Below, piece after piece: positions 17,148 to 27,164 of a stretch of DNA of 64,000 nt. This stretch comes from Clostridium sp. 'White wine YQ' (GTDB taxonomy: Bacteria; Bacillota; Clostridia; Clostridiales; Clostridiaceae), in the NCBI RefSeq assembly GCF_028728205.1, contig NZ_JAQYUU010000001.1, positions 310,001 to 374,000 on the forward strand, given 5' to 3'. The position numbers were made by a program, and so were the translations under genes. The notes under the pieces were generated by a model, which was given only the letters and a program-made list of their open reading frames with translations, made no database searches and was not told the DNA's origin. How positions within the stretch are numbered: the stretch's first letter is position 1; the number at the start of each line of letters is the position of its first letter.

Positions 17148-18950
17148 ATGAGTGAAGATAAAAAGTTGAAAAATAGAAATGAAATTGATGAAACTTATAA
17201 ATGGGATATATCTAAGGTTTATAGCTCAGAAGATGAGTGGGATAAAGAATTTCAAGAACTTAAAAATGAGGCACCAAAACTAAAGGAGTATTCTGGCCAG
17301 CTTAAAACAGGAGAAAAGATATTAGAATATATGAAGTTAAGCGAAAAAACTTCTAGAAAAGCTGAGAAGCTAATGATTTATGCACATTTAAGAAGTGATG
17401 AGGATACTGCAAATTCTAAGTTTCAAGTGTTAAAGGATAAAATTGATGCTTACTTAGCTGAACTAGGAAGTTATAGTGCATTTTTTGTTCCTGAAATTTT
17501 GGAATTAACTGAGGAATTTTTAATTAAAGAGATAGATAGAATACCTGAACTTAAGATATATGAATTTTTATTTATGGATATATTAAAAGAAAAACCACAT
17601 GTACTTACTAAGGAAATGGAAGAGTTAATGGCATCTGTATCTGATTGTTTAGATGCTCCTTCAAATATTCACAATCTTTTAACTAATGCGGATATGACCT
17701 TTGGAACAACAAATGATGATGAAGGAAATGATGTGGAATTAAATGAAGGTAACTATTCTACATTTGTAAGAAGCAAGAATAGATCTGTAAGAGAAAATGC
17801 ATTTAAAAAGCTATATGGTGGATATAAAGCATTAGAGAATACTCTTGCAGCAAGTTTAAGTGCATCAATAAAAAATGATATATTCTCAGCTAAAACAAGA
17901 AAATATTCAAGTGCTTTAGAGCAAGCCTTGAAGCCAAATGATATTCCATTAGAAGTATATAAAAATTCAGTAAAAACAATAAACGAAAAATTACCGTTAT
18001 TACACAGATATATTGGGCTTAAGAAAAAGTTATTAAAGCTAGATGAAATGCACATGTATGATTTATATGTGCCTGCAATAGATGTTCCTAAAGAGCATAT
18101 AGAATATGAAAAAGGAATTGAAATAATCAAGAAAGCTTTAAATCCTCTAGGAGATGAATATTTAAGTATTTTTCAAGAGGGAATTGATAACGGATGGGTA
18201 GATGTTTATCAAAATAAAGGAAAGAGATCCGGAGCATACTCATGGGGAAGTTATGATACTATGCCTTATGTTCTTTTGAATTATAATTTCCAACAACATG
18301 ATGTATCTACCTTAGCTCATGAGATGGGACACTCAATTCACTCTTATTATTCAAGAAAAGTTCAACCATATTTTTATGCAGGGTATACAATTTTTTGTGC
18401 AGAAGTAGCATCAACAACAAATGAGGCTCTTCTTATTCATTATCTTATAGAAAATGAAAATGATAAAAATAAAAAGTTGTATTTAATAAATGAAGAACTT
18501 GAACAAATTAGAACTACAGTATTTAGACAATTAATGTTTGCAGAATTTGAACTTTTAACTCATGAAAGCTTAGAGAATGGAGAACCTCTTTCTGCAGAAG
18601 CATTAAATAGTATTTGGTTAGATTTAAATAAGAAATATCATGGAGAACATATGATAGTGGATCAAGAAATAGAAAGTGAATGGAGTAGAATCCCACATTT
18701 TTATAATGACTTTTACGTATATCAATATGCAACTGGTTATGCAGCAGCATCATCCTTTGCTAATTCTATATTAAAAGGAGAAAAAGATGCAGTAGAGAAA
18801 TATAAGGGATTCTTAAAAAGTGGAGGCTCAGACTATCCTATTAACATACTAAAAAATGCAGGAGTAGATATGACATCTCCAAAGCCACTTGAAGCAACAC
18901 TAGAAAGATTTAATGAATTATTGGATATGTTAGAAAAAGAAATTAAATAA
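17148..18950 (+). CDS. pepF: Oligoendopeptidase F
   Basis: An M3B zinc metallopeptidase of 600 residues that degrades short peptides (about 7-17 residues) in the cytosol. The N-terminal helical PepF domain covers about 100-190. The catalytic M3 domain holds the zinc motif HEMGH near residue 395 (LAHEMGHSIHSYYS) and a downstream Glu in TTNEALLIH. An ATG at 17097 is also in frame, but ATG 17148 has AGAGGTGA just upstream and matches usual PepF length. A decayed GGGGACGG element follows 7 bp after the stop. Confidence 0.93.
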   Translation: MSEDKKLKNRNEIDETYKWDISKVYSSEDEWDKEFQELKNEAPKLKEYSGQLKTGEKILEYMKLSEKTSRKAEKLMIYAHLRSDEDTANSKFQVLKDKIDAYLAELGSYSAFFVPEILELTEEFLIKEIDRIPELKIYEFLFMDILKEKPHVLTKEMEELMASVSDCLDAPSNIHNLLTNADMTFGTTNDDEGNDVELNEGNYSTFVRSKNRSVRENAFKKLYGGYKALENTLAASLSASIKNDIFSAKTRKYSSALEQALKPNDIPLEVYKNSVKTINEKLPLLHRYIGLKKKLLKLDEMHMYDLYVPAIDVPKEHIEYEKGIEIIKKALNPLGDEYLSIFQEGIDNGWVDVYQNKGKRSGAYSWGSYDTMPYVLLNYNFQQHDVSTLAHEMGHSIHSYYSRKVQPYFYAGYTIFCAEVASTTNEALLIHYLIENENDKNKKLYLINEELEQIRTTVFRQLMFAEFELLTHESLENGEPLSAEALNSIWLDLNKKYHGEHMIVDQEIESEWSRIPHFYNDFYVYQYATGYAAASSFANSILKGEKDAVEKYKGFLKSGGSDYPINILKNAGVDMTSPKPLEATLERFNELLDMLEKEIK

Positions 18951-18956
18951 TTATTA

Positions 18957-18981
18957 GGGGACGGTTAACATTTAATCGTCC
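18957..18981. repeat. REP-like element 1 (decayed hairpin)
   Basis: GGGGACGGTTAACATT followed by TAATCGTCC. The arms GGACGGTTAA / TTAATCGTCC pair with one G-T wobble around a short loop. It lies 7 bp after the pepF stop. It is shorter than the copies at 32268 and 38176, and its right arm lacks the final CC. Confidence 0.75.
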
Positions 18982-19086
18982 TTTAATTATGCAAATATAT
19001 GGAAAGAAATAAATTTCATTTTTATCTAAATAGTGTTAAAATATCAATTAATGCATAATATTTTGGCAAACTTAAGGAGGATTTTT

Positions 19087-19983
19087 ATGAAGAGTTTTGA
19101 ACAACTCCTGTTAAATAAACTGATAAAGGAATTTGGCTTCTATATTAAGGAGGTTAATCAGGGAGATTTAAAATGGATAGCTAAAATGAAAGTTGACAAT
19201 GGAGAAATATTTGTAGGGGTAGTATCTAAGGACAATAAGGATATTACATTAGAATCTGAAGAGGGTTCATTTATTAAAGTAATTGAGGGGAATTATAATG
19301 GAGAGGAATTAAAATCAGGCGAAATTTACTTTTCACCAGACGAAAAACAAGTAGTAGCTGCTTGGAATGATAAAACACCGCTAATTGATATAATAAATTC
19401 AATATATAGAAGATCTACACCGAGTACTTTATCATATATAACAATGGGAATCATAGCAATTAATATTTTTGTATTTATATATAGTGCGTTCCTGTCAGGA
19501 AGTGTTATGGATATAAAATCTACTGTGCTTTATGAGCTAGGTGCGAAATATACTCCAGCAATTCAAGCAGGAGAATATTGGAGATTAGTAACATCTGCCT
19601 TTTTACATGGAGGTTTGGTTCACATAGCAGTTAATATGTATTCATTATTCTATACTGGTAATCAAGTTAATAGAATTTATGGAAATAGAAACTTTGTAAT
19701 TATATATTTCTTAAGTGCAATTGGTGCATCAGGTGCATCCATGTTCACTAACTCTCTTTCTATAGGAGCATCAGGTGCTATATTTGGGTTATTGGGGGGA
19801 TTATTAGTATTTGCATATATAGAAAGAACTAGAATAGGTAAAGACTTTTTAGTAAACTTGGTTTCAATTATTGCAATGAACTTAGTTATTGGATTTATGC
19901 TACCAAACATAGATATGTTCGGACATATTGGAGGATTGTTAACAGGAATAGTTTTAGGTTTTATATTATATAAAAGGAAGTAA
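19087..19983 (+). CDS. Rhomboid family intramembrane serine protease
   Basis: This 298-residue protein has a soluble N-terminal domain (about 1-110) of unknown function and a rhomboid core of about six TM helices. It shows the HxxxN motif (HIAVNMYSLF), the catalytic Ser motif GASGAIFG and the catalytic His in FGHIGG, so the Ser-His dyad is intact. It cleaves membrane-protein segments; its substrate is unknown. A TTG at 19033 is in frame, but ATG 19087 follows AAGGAGG at the right spacing. A terminator follows directly. Confidence 0.92.
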   Translation: MKSFEQLLLNKLIKEFGFYIKEVNQGDLKWIAKMKVDNGEIFVGVVSKDNKDITLESEEGSFIKVIEGNYNGEELKSGEIYFSPDEKQVVAAWNDKTPLIDIINSIYRRSTPSTLSYITMGIIAINIFVFIYSAFLSGSVMDIKSTVLYELGAKYTPAIQAGEYWRLVTSAFLHGGLVHIAVNMYSLFYTGNQVNRIYGNRNFVIIYFLSAIGASGASMFTNSLSIGASGAIFGLLGGLLVFAYIERTRIGKDFLVNLVSIIAMNLVIGFMLPNIDMFGHIGGLLTGIVLGFILYKRK

Positions 19984-19989
19984 AAAGAA

Positions 19990-20023
19990 AGACGTTTCTC
20001 AACCTTTAAGTTGAGAAACGTCT
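19990..20023. terminator. Bidirectional terminator, rhomboid / FtsH-like
   Basis: A perfect 14-bp stem AGACGTTTCTCAAC / GTTGAGAAACGTCT with a 6-nt loop, between convergent genes. Confidence 0.8.
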
Positions 20024-20024
20024 A

Positions 20025-21770
20025 TTAATTTGTCATTATTGATTCTAAGTCTTTATTTGATAAGGTTTCTTTTTCAAGTAGCTCTTTTGCAAGTAAATGA
20101 AGAGTATCTATATTTTCATGCAAAAGATTTTTTGTATCTGTGTATAGATTCTCCAATAATTCTTTAGCTTCCTCAATAATTAGATTTCCATAGGAATTAC
20201 CTAGTGAGCCTAGTGAAGACATCTTTAACAAACCAAGATTTGCTCCCATTCCGTATTCAGACAACATAGAAATAATTATTTCAGTGGAAGATTTTAAGTC
20301 ACCATATGCACCTGTAGTTATGTTATCTTTTCCAAAAATGATTTCTTCAGCAGCCCTTCCAGCAAGAAGAACCATGATTCTATTTTTTAAATGAGATATA
20401 GTTTGGTAAGAACTATCCTTTGGTATTGTCAATGTGTATCCACCAGCACCTTTAGTGGTTGGAATTATTGTTACCTTTGATACCTTATCCTCAGGAATTC
20501 TAATTAAAGAACAAAGAGCATGTCCACCTTCGTGATAAGCAGTTATCTTTCTATCTTTTTCACTTAAGTAATCCCTGTCTTTCTTTTCATAACCAGCTAC
20601 AACAATGTCAAAAGCAGCACCAATATGTTCCATTGTTATAAATTCTGTGTCTTTCTTTGCAGCAAGTATTGCAGATTCATTAACTAAACTCTCAAGTTTA
20701 GCACCTGAAAAATACGCAGTTTTTTCAGCTATGTCTCTTATATTAATATCACTATAAGGTTTATTGTCTAAATGTAGTTTAAGTATTTTTTCTCTTGCAT
20801 TGATATCTGGTAATGAAACCTCTATATGTCTATCAAATCTACCAGGTCTAAGTAAGGCTGGATCCAAGATATCAAGTCTATTTGTAGCAGCAATTACAAC
20901 TATACCTTCTTTTTCAGTAAAACCAGACATTTCTGTAAGCAATGCGTTTAAGGTTTGATCCCTTTCATCAGAGCCAGAAGACTGCTTTCCTCCATCTCTT
21001 TTTTTACCAATAGCATCTATTTCATCTATAAAAATAAGAGCTTTTCCATTTCCAGCTTCCTTTGCTTTCTTAAATAAATCTCTGATTCTTGAAGCTCCTA
21101 CTCCAACATACATTTGCATAAAATCAGAACCGCTCATGGCATAGAAAGGAACATTTGCTTCTCCAGCTACAGCTTTAGCAAGAAGAGTTTTACCTGTACC
21201 TGGTTCCCCGTATAAAATAACTCCTTTTGGGATTCTAGCACCATATTTCACGTATTTATCTGGATTGATTAAAAAATCCACAACATCTTTTAAGCTTTCT
21301 TTAGCTTCATCGTTTCCAGCAACTTTATCAAAATCATAATTAGTTTTAATATTGTCGGATACAACTTTTGGTGAAAAACCATTGCTGGTAGAGAATCTTT
21401 TATTATTCATGAAGTAAAACGCTAGCCAAAATACTGATATCATCATACCAAGTGAAGGTAAAACAGTTGATAGAGATTGCGGCTTTTCAGTTTCAATTAT
21501 AACGCTTTTATTAAGTAAAGATTCTTTAAAGTTAGGCGTTTCAGGATTCTCAGTTAAATATTTATCGCCAGATTTCAAGGTTACTAAGATTTTATTATTT
21601 GTAGAAAAGTAGACTTTTAATATGTTGTTGCTTGAAAAATCATTTTTAAAGTCTAAGTAAGATTTATCTTTATGAGCTCTGTAGCTTAAGTTAGTATACG
21701 CAAGAAAACTTAATGATGAAATAAAAATAATTATTGGAATTATTAAAAGTTTACTTTTTAATATTTTCAT
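20025..21770 (-). CDS. ATP-dependent zinc metalloprotease, FtsH family (short form)
   Basis: A membrane AAA+ protease of 581 residues. TM1 (about 7-26), a ~75-residue external domain and TM2 (about 101-121) are followed by the AAA module: Walker A GEPGTGKT, Walker [13 protein letters not shown], and second region of homology with RPGRFDRH. The peptidase zinc motif is HEGGH. It degrades membrane and short-lived proteins. It is shorter than the usual ~600-650 residues at both ends, so it may be a second FtsH. ATG 21770 is preferred over TTG 21782, which overlaps the GGAGGG site. Confidence 0.9.
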   Translation of the reverse strand: MKILKSKLLIIPIIIFISSLSFLAYTNLSYRAHKDKSYLDFKNDFSSNNILKVYFSTNNKILVTLKSGDKYLTENPETPNFKESLLNKSVIIETEKPQSLSTVLPSLGMMISVFWLAFYFMNNKRFSTSNGFSPKVVSDNIKTNYDFDKVAGNDEAKESLKDVVDFLINPDKYVKYGARIPKGVILYGEPGTGKTLLAKAVAGEANVPFYAMSGSDFMQMYVGVGASRIRDLFKKAKEAGNGKALIFIDEIDAIGKKRDGGKQSSGSDERDQTLNALLTEMSGFTEKEGIVVIAATNRLDILDPALLRPGRFDRHIEVSLPDINAREKILKLHLDNKPYSDINIRDIAEKTAYFSGAKLESLVNESAILAAKKDTEFITMEHIGAAFDIVVAGYEKKDRDYLSEKDRKITAYHEGGHALCSLIRIPEDKVSKVTIIPTTKGAGGYTLTIPKDSSYQTISHLKNRIMVLLAGRAAEEIIFGKDNITTGAYGDLKSSTEIIISMLSEYGMGANLGLLKMSSLGSLGNSYGNLIIEEAKELLENLYTDTKNLLHENIDTLHLLAKELLEKETLSNKDLESIMTN

Positions 21771-21850
21771 ACATCCCTCCAAGATTTTTATTTAACTAAT
21801 ATACATTACAACTATGATTATACGGGTTTAAAATTTCTTGTCTAACGAAT

Positions 21851-21898
21851 CTCATAACTTTTGGCAATGTAAGTTATGGATAATTGCCCAATTATGAG
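21851..21898. repeat. Nested inverted repeat in a divergent promoter region
   Basis: Outer arms CTCATAA / TTATGAG and inner arms GGCAA / TTGCC can form a ~48-nt structure. An alternative pairing CATAACTT / AAGTTATG overlaps it. It lies between the FtsH-like gene and the DUF1232 gene and may be an operator or leader structure. Confidence 0.45.
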
Positions 21899-21941
21899 TT
21901 ATACTTAAGTGGTTATTACTAGATATTTTGGAGGGGGAGCC

Positions 21942-22943
21942 ATGAGGGTATCAGAGATTTGTGTGAAATTATCAAAAGAAGATATATTAGGTCTATTGGA
22001 AGAGGTAATTACCTTTAAGGGACTTAAAATAGATGATATTGAAATAGATAGAGTAATTAGAATTTCAGGAAGCTTTAAAAGGATATTAAGGGTTAAATTC
22101 AGAGTCGCAGTTGAGATAATTGAAGTTAAAAAAGATGAGTTAGTATTTAGACTAAAAGAGATAAAAGTTCTTGGAATTCCTGCAATAAAGCTTATTAGAA
22201 AGTTTGTTCTGAAAAATATATTAAAAGATTTAAAGAATATGGGCGTTGTTCATAATGAAGATAAGGTTATTATTAACTTTAATAAATTAATGAAAGATAT
22301 TAAAAACTTTGAGATGGATATAAAGGAAATACAAGTAAATAAAAGTGGAATAAATGTTACTTTACATAATGTAGTTATAGATATTAAGGATATTATTAAA
22401 AAAGGTAATAAAGATAAAATAGAAAATGAGATATTAACAACAGAAGAAGATAGGACAACTTTAATTGAAAATAATGAGACATTATTATTAGAAGAAAAGA
22501 CTGAAAATATAGAAAAGGTACAAGATGTTTATACCGATGGTAGAAGCTTTTTAGAGGAAAAAATACCAGATAATATTAAGCCAATGGAAGAATACTTATT
22601 TATTTTACCAGATATTATAGCCTTAATAGTTAGGCTATTAAAAGATAGTAGAGTTAGTAAAAGTACAAAAATTGCTGTAGCATCTTCTCTTGGTTATATT
22701 ATAATTCCAAAGGATATAATAAATGATAAGATTCCTTTGCTGGGGAAGATTGATGATATATCAGTAGTATTTTTTGCATTAAATAAGTTGATTAATGATG
22801 TGCCTTTAGAAGTTCTTTTAGAAAATTGGCAAGGAAGCAATAAAAATATATTAGTACTTAAAAATGCATTAGAGTATTTAAAATCATTTTCTAATGGGAA
22901 TAAACTAGATAAGTTTTATGTCTTGATTGATTCATTTGTTTAA
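21942..22943 (+). CDS. DUF1232 (YkvA-like) domain protein
   Basis: A 333-residue protein. The first ~170 residues are a beta-rich, Lys/Ile-rich domain I do not recognise. A charged linker (about 170-220) leads to a C-terminal DUF1232 domain (about 225-290) with LPDIIALIVRLLKDSRVS and the family pattern YIIIPKDIINDKIPLLGKID. DUF1232 is a short hydrophobic, probably membrane-associated module of unknown function. ATG 21942 is chosen over an upstream start at 21909 because GGAGGGGGA lies just before it. Confidence 0.8.
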   Translation: MRVSEICVKLSKEDILGLLEEVITFKGLKIDDIEIDRVIRISGSFKRILRVKFRVAVEIIEVKKDELVFRLKEIKVLGIPAIKLIRKFVLKNILKDLKNMGVVHNEDKVIINFNKLMKDIKNFEMDIKEIQVNKSGINVTLHNVVIDIKDIIKKGNKDKIENEILTTEEDRTTLIENNETLLLEEKTENIEKVQDVYTDGRSFLEEKIPDNIKPMEEYLFILPDIIALIVRLLKDSRVSKSTKIAVASSLGYIIIPKDIINDKIPLLGKIDDISVVFFALNKLINDVPLEVLLENWQGSNKNILVLKNALEYLKSFSNGNKLDKFYVLIDSFV

Positions 22944-22982
22944 TAAGAAAAGTTGATTATTATTTTAAGGAGCACATATATT

Positions 22983-23882
22983 ATGGGAAAGAAAGTTTAT
23001 GCTATAAAAGAAGGATTTGATTCAGAAGCCAATATGAAAATAGAAAATAAGATTGTTGATACATGGGCAGAATGCTTGAAATATGTTAAGGGAGTTAAAG
23101 GAGCAAAATATAAGAGCTTTGAAGACATAAATGAAGCTAAAAGATTTTTAGAAGAAGGAAGCAAATTGCTAAAAATGGGTGTTGATGAATATCCAAAAGA
23201 TTGCTTACATATATACGTTGATGGAAGCTATAATATAAGCACACAGAAATACTCATACGGATTGGTTGCAGTAAGGAATAATGTTGTTGAATATATTGAT
23301 AGTGCATCAGCAGTAGATACTTCAAAGAGTAATATAAGACAGATTGCTGGAGAATTAGAAGCAGCAGTTAAAGGTGTAGAATATGCTTTGAGTAGAGATG
23401 ATAAGAAGGTAGTTATTATTCATGATTATGAAGGAATAGCTCACCATGCTACAGGTTTTTGGGAGAGAAGAGAAGAATCATCTATAAGATATTTTAATAG
23501 AATGAATGAACTTATGAAGTTAGGAATAGAAGTTATATTTGTTAAAGTAGATAGTCATACTGGGGAATTTTTCAATGAACTTGCAGATGAAAAATGTAAA
23601 GAAAAATTAGCTATTGATTCGGATAGAGTTGTAGATAAATGGTTGGCTAACAATATTCTATATGTAAGTAATGAAAAAGTAAGAGATGAAGTAATAAGTA
23701 TAACTAACAATAAGGAAGAAAATATTGTAGTTGTAGGTAATCAAAAAAATTCAAGTAGTGAAAGTAAAAAGGATGGAGTAGAAAGAGATATTCCTGAAGA
23801 AATAAATAGAATTCTTATTAAGTTATCTAAAGAAAAACAATTAAGAGTTTTAGAGGTTATTAAAGAAATAAGCGCTGAATAA
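22983..23882 (+). CDS. Ribonuclease H with N-terminal viroplasmin-like domain
   Basis: A protein of 299 residues. Residues 1-50 form a caulimovirus-viroplasmin/RNase H1 N-terminal fold (KVYAIKEG ... TWAECLKYVKGVKGAKYKSF), which binds RNA-DNA hybrids. Residues about 75-215 are RNase HI, with the acidic catalytic set in YVDGSY, GELEA, IHDYEGI and the terminal NELADE. It removes RNA from hybrids. The C-terminal ~85 residues are an extra extension. ATG 22983 follows AAGGAG; an upstream TTG at 22953 is less likely. Confidence 0.9.
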   Translation: MGKKVYAIKEGFDSEANMKIENKIVDTWAECLKYVKGVKGAKYKSFEDINEAKRFLEEGSKLLKMGVDEYPKDCLHIYVDGSYNISTQKYSYGLVAVRNNVVEYIDSASAVDTSKSNIRQIAGELEAAVKGVEYALSRDDKKVVIIHDYEGIAHHATGFWERREESSIRYFNRMNELMKLGIEVIFVKVDSHTGEFFNELADEKCKEKLAIDSDRVVDKWLANNILYVSNEKVRDEVISITNNKEENIVVVGNQKNSSSESKKDGVERDIPEEINRILIKLSKEKQLRVLEVIKEISAE

Positions 23883-24013
23883 AAAATGATAGCAAACCCA
23901 TATATTTCAAAGAGTATAAAAATAATTACTACACATAATATATTTATAAAACATTATGTTAATTCTAATATGAATGTTTTGTAAAATAATAATTGAGTAA
24001 GAGGTGTAGTTTT

Positions 24014-24184
24014 ATGAAAAAATATCTAAGTGGAATTACAACAGGTGCAATAGTAGGGGCAGCTTTTGGAATGATGATACTACCACAATTAGACAGAAGA
24101 ACTCAAAAGACATTTAGAAAAGTTGGAAGAAAAGTAATAGATATGGCTGAAGATAAAGTGGATATTATGGGATGGATGAAATAA
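24014..24184 (+). CDS. YtxH-like small protein
   Basis: A 56-residue protein with an N-terminal Gly/Ala-rich hydrophobic segment (SGITTGAIVGAAFGMMIL) and a basic amphipathic tail, the layout of YtxH-type membrane-associated proteins. GAGGTG stands 7 nt before the ATG; an in-frame start at 23993 has no such site. Function is unknown. It is monocistronic, with a terminator overlapping its stop. Confidence 0.7.
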   Translation: MKKYLSGITTGAIVGAAFGMMILPQLDRRTQKTFRKVGRKVIDMAEDKVDIMGWMK

Positions 24185-24207
24185 CTCGAGATATTTTCTC
24201 GAGTTAT
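24181..24207 (+). terminator. Terminator after the YtxH-like gene
   Basis: ATAACTCGAGA / TCTCGAGTTAT with a 5-nt loop, then TTTCATT. The left arm includes the stop codon. Confidence 0.75.
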
Positions 24208-24327
24208 TTCATTAAAAAAGAAAATAAATGATTATATGGAATACTTATACAAAAATAAAAAAATTGTAGAAAACTACTGCGCAAATAATGAAAATTTCAA
24301 AAAAATGTATTAAAATTTGAAAATTCG

Positions 24328-24336
24328 TGTTATAAT
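24328..24336 (+). promoter_or_regulatory. Extended -10 promoter of the HTH-TPR gene
   Basis: TGT followed by TATAAT (24331-24336) forms an extended -10 element about 65 bp before the ATG at 24401. No convincing -35 box is present. Confidence 0.5.
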
Positions 24337-24400
24337 TTAAAATAATTAAATCATTTTAAATAATTTTTAAAACATGATACATAGAAAAGGAAGATTAGAT

Positions 24401-25702
24401 ATGGAAATACTTTCATTAGGGGAAAAAATCAAAAGAAAAAGAAAAGAATTGAATATGACCTTAAAGGATTTAGCAGGAGATAGAATAACTCCTGGACAAA
24501 TTTCTTTAGTTGAATCAGGAAGATCTAATCCATCTATGGATCTGTTAGAATATTTAGCAGATGCGTTAAAGACTTCTGTTGAATATTTAATGGAATCTGA
24601 AGAAACCCAAGCAGAAAAGATATGTATTTATTATGAACAAATCGCTGAATCATATATTTTATCAGGAGATTATTTTGGAGCTGAGAAATACATAGAAAAT
24701 GCTTTATATTATTCTGAAAAATATGATTTAGAATATAGAAAAGCAAAAATATTATTTCTAACAGGCGAAATACACATGCTAAAGGGTGAATTAGTGGCAG
24801 CACAACAATATTTCCTATCTTCTAATGTTATATTTATAAAAAACAACAATTTTGAAGAAATTGTAAAAACCTTTCTTAATTTAGGAAAAATTACATTACA
24901 ACTTAGGGCGTATCATTCTACTAGTTCATATTTAAAACAAGCAGAAAAGGTGTATTTAGACAACAATGTTGGAAATGATCAGCTGCTAGGAGAAATCTAT
25001 TATTATATGGCTACAGCTTTATTCAAAACTGAAAATATTAGTGAATCAATAAACTATTCATTTTTAGCAACTGAAAAATTTAAACGAATCCATAACAAAA
25101 AAGAATATGCTAGAACTCTATTATTATTATCAGAAGAATATAATAAAAAAGGGGACTTGGCAAATGCAATAAAATATTCTGAAAAAACACTAGATGTTTA
25201 TAAGGAATTAGAAGACACAAAAAATATTGGAGAAATAGAAAATAATTTAGGGAAGTTATTTTATGAATTTGAGAATATAGAAGAGTCTTTTATGCATTAT
25301 GATATTGCCAAGGAAATAAGAAGTAAAAATGCTGATAACAAATTAATAGAAACTCTTATAAATATATGTGAAAACTATTTGAAATTAAAAGATGTTGATA
25401 AGAGTGAAGAAATTATACGTGAGATATATGAAAAGATTGAAGACAATGATATAGTCAACCGAATTGAGTGTAATTTATTAAATTATAGACTTCGTTTAAT
25501 ACAAGAAGAATATGAAGAAGCTGAAAATATATTGGTAGAAACATACAATTATGCAGTTAATAATGAATGTAGTAAAAAGGCAGGACAAGTAGCTATAATA
25601 CTTGGAAAATTCTACATAGATAATAAAAGAGACAAAGAAGCAGCACAATATTTAGATTATGGGATTAATATATTTAGCGACATAGGGTTATTAAGAAATT
25701 AA
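24401..25702 (+). CDS. XRE-family HTH regulator with TPR repeats (RRNPP-like), paralog 1
   Basis: A 433-residue protein. An XRE-type helix-turn-helix covers residues 1-65 (SLGEKIKRKRKELNMTLKDL ... SLVESGRSNPSMDLLEYLA). The rest is about eight TPR-like helical hairpins (for example YFGAEKYIENALYYSEKY and GDLANAIKYSEKTLDVYKEL). This is the layout of RRNPP regulators (Rap, Rgg, NprR, PlcR, PrgX), which often bind signalling peptides; peptide control here is inference. ATG 24401 follows AAAGGAAG. A paralog follows 19 bp downstream. Confidence 0.85.
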   Translation: MEILSLGEKIKRKRKELNMTLKDLAGDRITPGQISLVESGRSNPSMDLLEYLADALKTSVEYLMESEETQAEKICIYYEQIAESYILSGDYFGAEKYIENALYYSEKYDLEYRKAKILFLTGEIHMLKGELVAAQQYFLSSNVIFIKNNNFEEIVKTFLNLGKITLQLRAYHSTSSYLKQAEKVYLDNNVGNDQLLGEIYYYMATALFKTENISESINYSFLATEKFKRIHNKKEYARTLLLLSEEYNKKGDLANAIKYSEKTLDVYKELEDTKNIGEIENNLGKLFYEFENIEESFMHYDIAKEIRSKNADNKLIETLINICENYLKLKDVDKSEEIIREIYEKIEDNDIVNRIECNLLNYRLRLIQEEYEEAENILVETYNYAVNNECSKKAGQVAIILGKFYIDNKRDKEAAQYLDYGINIFSDIGLLRN

Positions 25703-25721
25703 TAATAGATTGGGTGATATG

Positions 25722-26984
25722 ATGGAAATACTATCAACTGGGGAAAAAATAAAGCGTGCAAGAGTTTATAAGGGAATTACATTAAAAGAACTGTGTGGGG
25801 ATAAAATATCCATTTCAAAAATGAGTTGTATAGAGAACGAAAAAATTAAAGCAGAAAAAGAAGTTCTCGAGTATATTGCCTCAAAATTGTATTTGGATTT
25901 AGATTATTTATTAAAAGATGTTAAAGAACAACTTGTCGATAATATAGAATTAATTAGAAAAAATCTTTTTTCAGGGGAAGATATAGAAGAAAATATTAAA
26001 TATAACTTAGAATATGCAAATGAATATGAGTATTTTGATTTATCTTTTGAATTAATGCACTTACTATTTCAATACTATCTTGAGGAGTCAAAGTATGAAA
26101 ATATTCAATTGATAGTATCTCAGTACTATTATTTATCTCAAAAAAACATTGATAAAGAAATTGTTATAAAGTATTTTCATGACATGGGCAAGTATTTCTG
26201 CCAAAACAAGGAATATACTGAAGCTATAACATATTATGAACGACTTATAGAAGTACTTAGTAACAGTAAATTTAAGGATAGAGGCGAATATGCATATACG
26301 TTATATAGTAAGGCATTATGTTACTATAAGTTAAAAGAAATACATAAGGCTTATGATGATATGAAGTGCGTAGAGAAATATATTAAATATGTTGAAGATC
26401 CAATAAATAAGGGTAAAATGTACAACCTGTTAGCAACATTGTGCATAAAACTAAAGAAACCTGAAGCAGAGGCTTTAGTAAAAAAGGCATATAGTTTTCA
26501 AAAGGACAATCCTATATCATTAGCACTTTCAAAGTGGAATTATGGAGAATGTTATTTTGGAATTGGAGAAAAGGGAAGAGCTATAAATGAGATAGAAGAA
26601 GGATTGAATATCTTCCCAAAACATAATAGGATAAAATATGTTGAATTCATGAATAACTGCATAAAGCTATTTATAGATTATGAAGAGTATGATGAGGCAT
26701 ATAACATATGTGATGAAGCTCTTAACCTGGCAATTGATTGTGATAATATAAGATTAATTGAAAGATCATATTATCTGAAAGGGACAATATTACAAAAGCA
26801 AAATAAGGTTCAAGAAGCTGAAATGTATATGAATCTTTCATTAGATGCTATCTTGAAAGTTGGTAATAAGGAAGATAGGTATCAAAGATACATAGACATG
26901 GGACAAATGTACTATAAACTGGGTGAAATAAGAGATGCTTTAAAGTATTTTTCACTAGCTTTATCTTTAGAGAAAACTTTATAA
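25722..26984 (+). CDS. XRE-family HTH regulator with TPR repeats (RRNPP-like), paralog 2
   Basis: A 420-residue paralog of the preceding gene, with the same start (MEILSTGEKIKR against MEILSLGEKIKR) and the same HTH plus TPR layout. Its HTH is more divergent: the recognition region reads ISISKMSCIENEKIKAEK instead of TPGQISLVESGRSNP. DNA binding may therefore differ or be lost. GGGTGA precedes ATG 25722; ATG 25719 and TTG 25710 are alternatives. It probably shares a transcript with paralog 1. Confidence 0.83.
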   Translation: MEILSTGEKIKRARVYKGITLKELCGDKISISKMSCIENEKIKAEKEVLEYIASKLYLDLDYLLKDVKEQLVDNIELIRKNLFSGEDIEENIKYNLEYANEYEYFDLSFELMHLLFQYYLEESKYENIQLIVSQYYYLSQKNIDKEIVIKYFHDMGKYFCQNKEYTEAITYYERLIEVLSNSKFKDRGEYAYTLYSKALCYYKLKEIHKAYDDMKCVEKYIKYVEDPINKGKMYNLLATLCIKLKKPEAEALVKKAYSFQKDNPISLALSKWNYGECYFGIGEKGRAINEIEEGLNIFPKHNRIKYVEFMNNCIKLFIDYEEYDEAYNICDEALNLAIDCDNIRLIERSYYLKGTILQKQNKVQEAEMYMNLSLDAILKVGNKEDRYQRYIDMGQMYYKLGEIRDALKYFSLALSLEKTL

Positions 26985-27031
26985 ACTAAATTTTGTTAAA
27001 ATTATAACATTTTAGGTCGGAATAATAAGAA

Positions 27032-27078
27032 AGAGTTGCCCTTAACTTATGAGAATTCATATTAAGGACAACCCTTTT
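27032..27078 (+). terminator. Terminator of the HTH-TPR pair
   Basis: A long imperfect hairpin pairs the GAGTTGCCCTTAA side with TTAAGGACAACCC and ends in TTTTT. It lies 50 bp after the second regulator. Confidence 0.7.
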
Positions 27079-27164
27079 TATTTGCAATATAAAATTAATT
27101 TATGTCCAAATAAATATATAGACTAATCAAATTATTTTTATCAATAAAATGAAAAGTATATATA

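Noticed and set aside
20025..21770. Reading the FtsH-like gene as truncated or a pseudogene
   Set aside because: It is short, but both membrane segments, Walker A and B, the second region of homology and the HEGGH zinc motif are intact.
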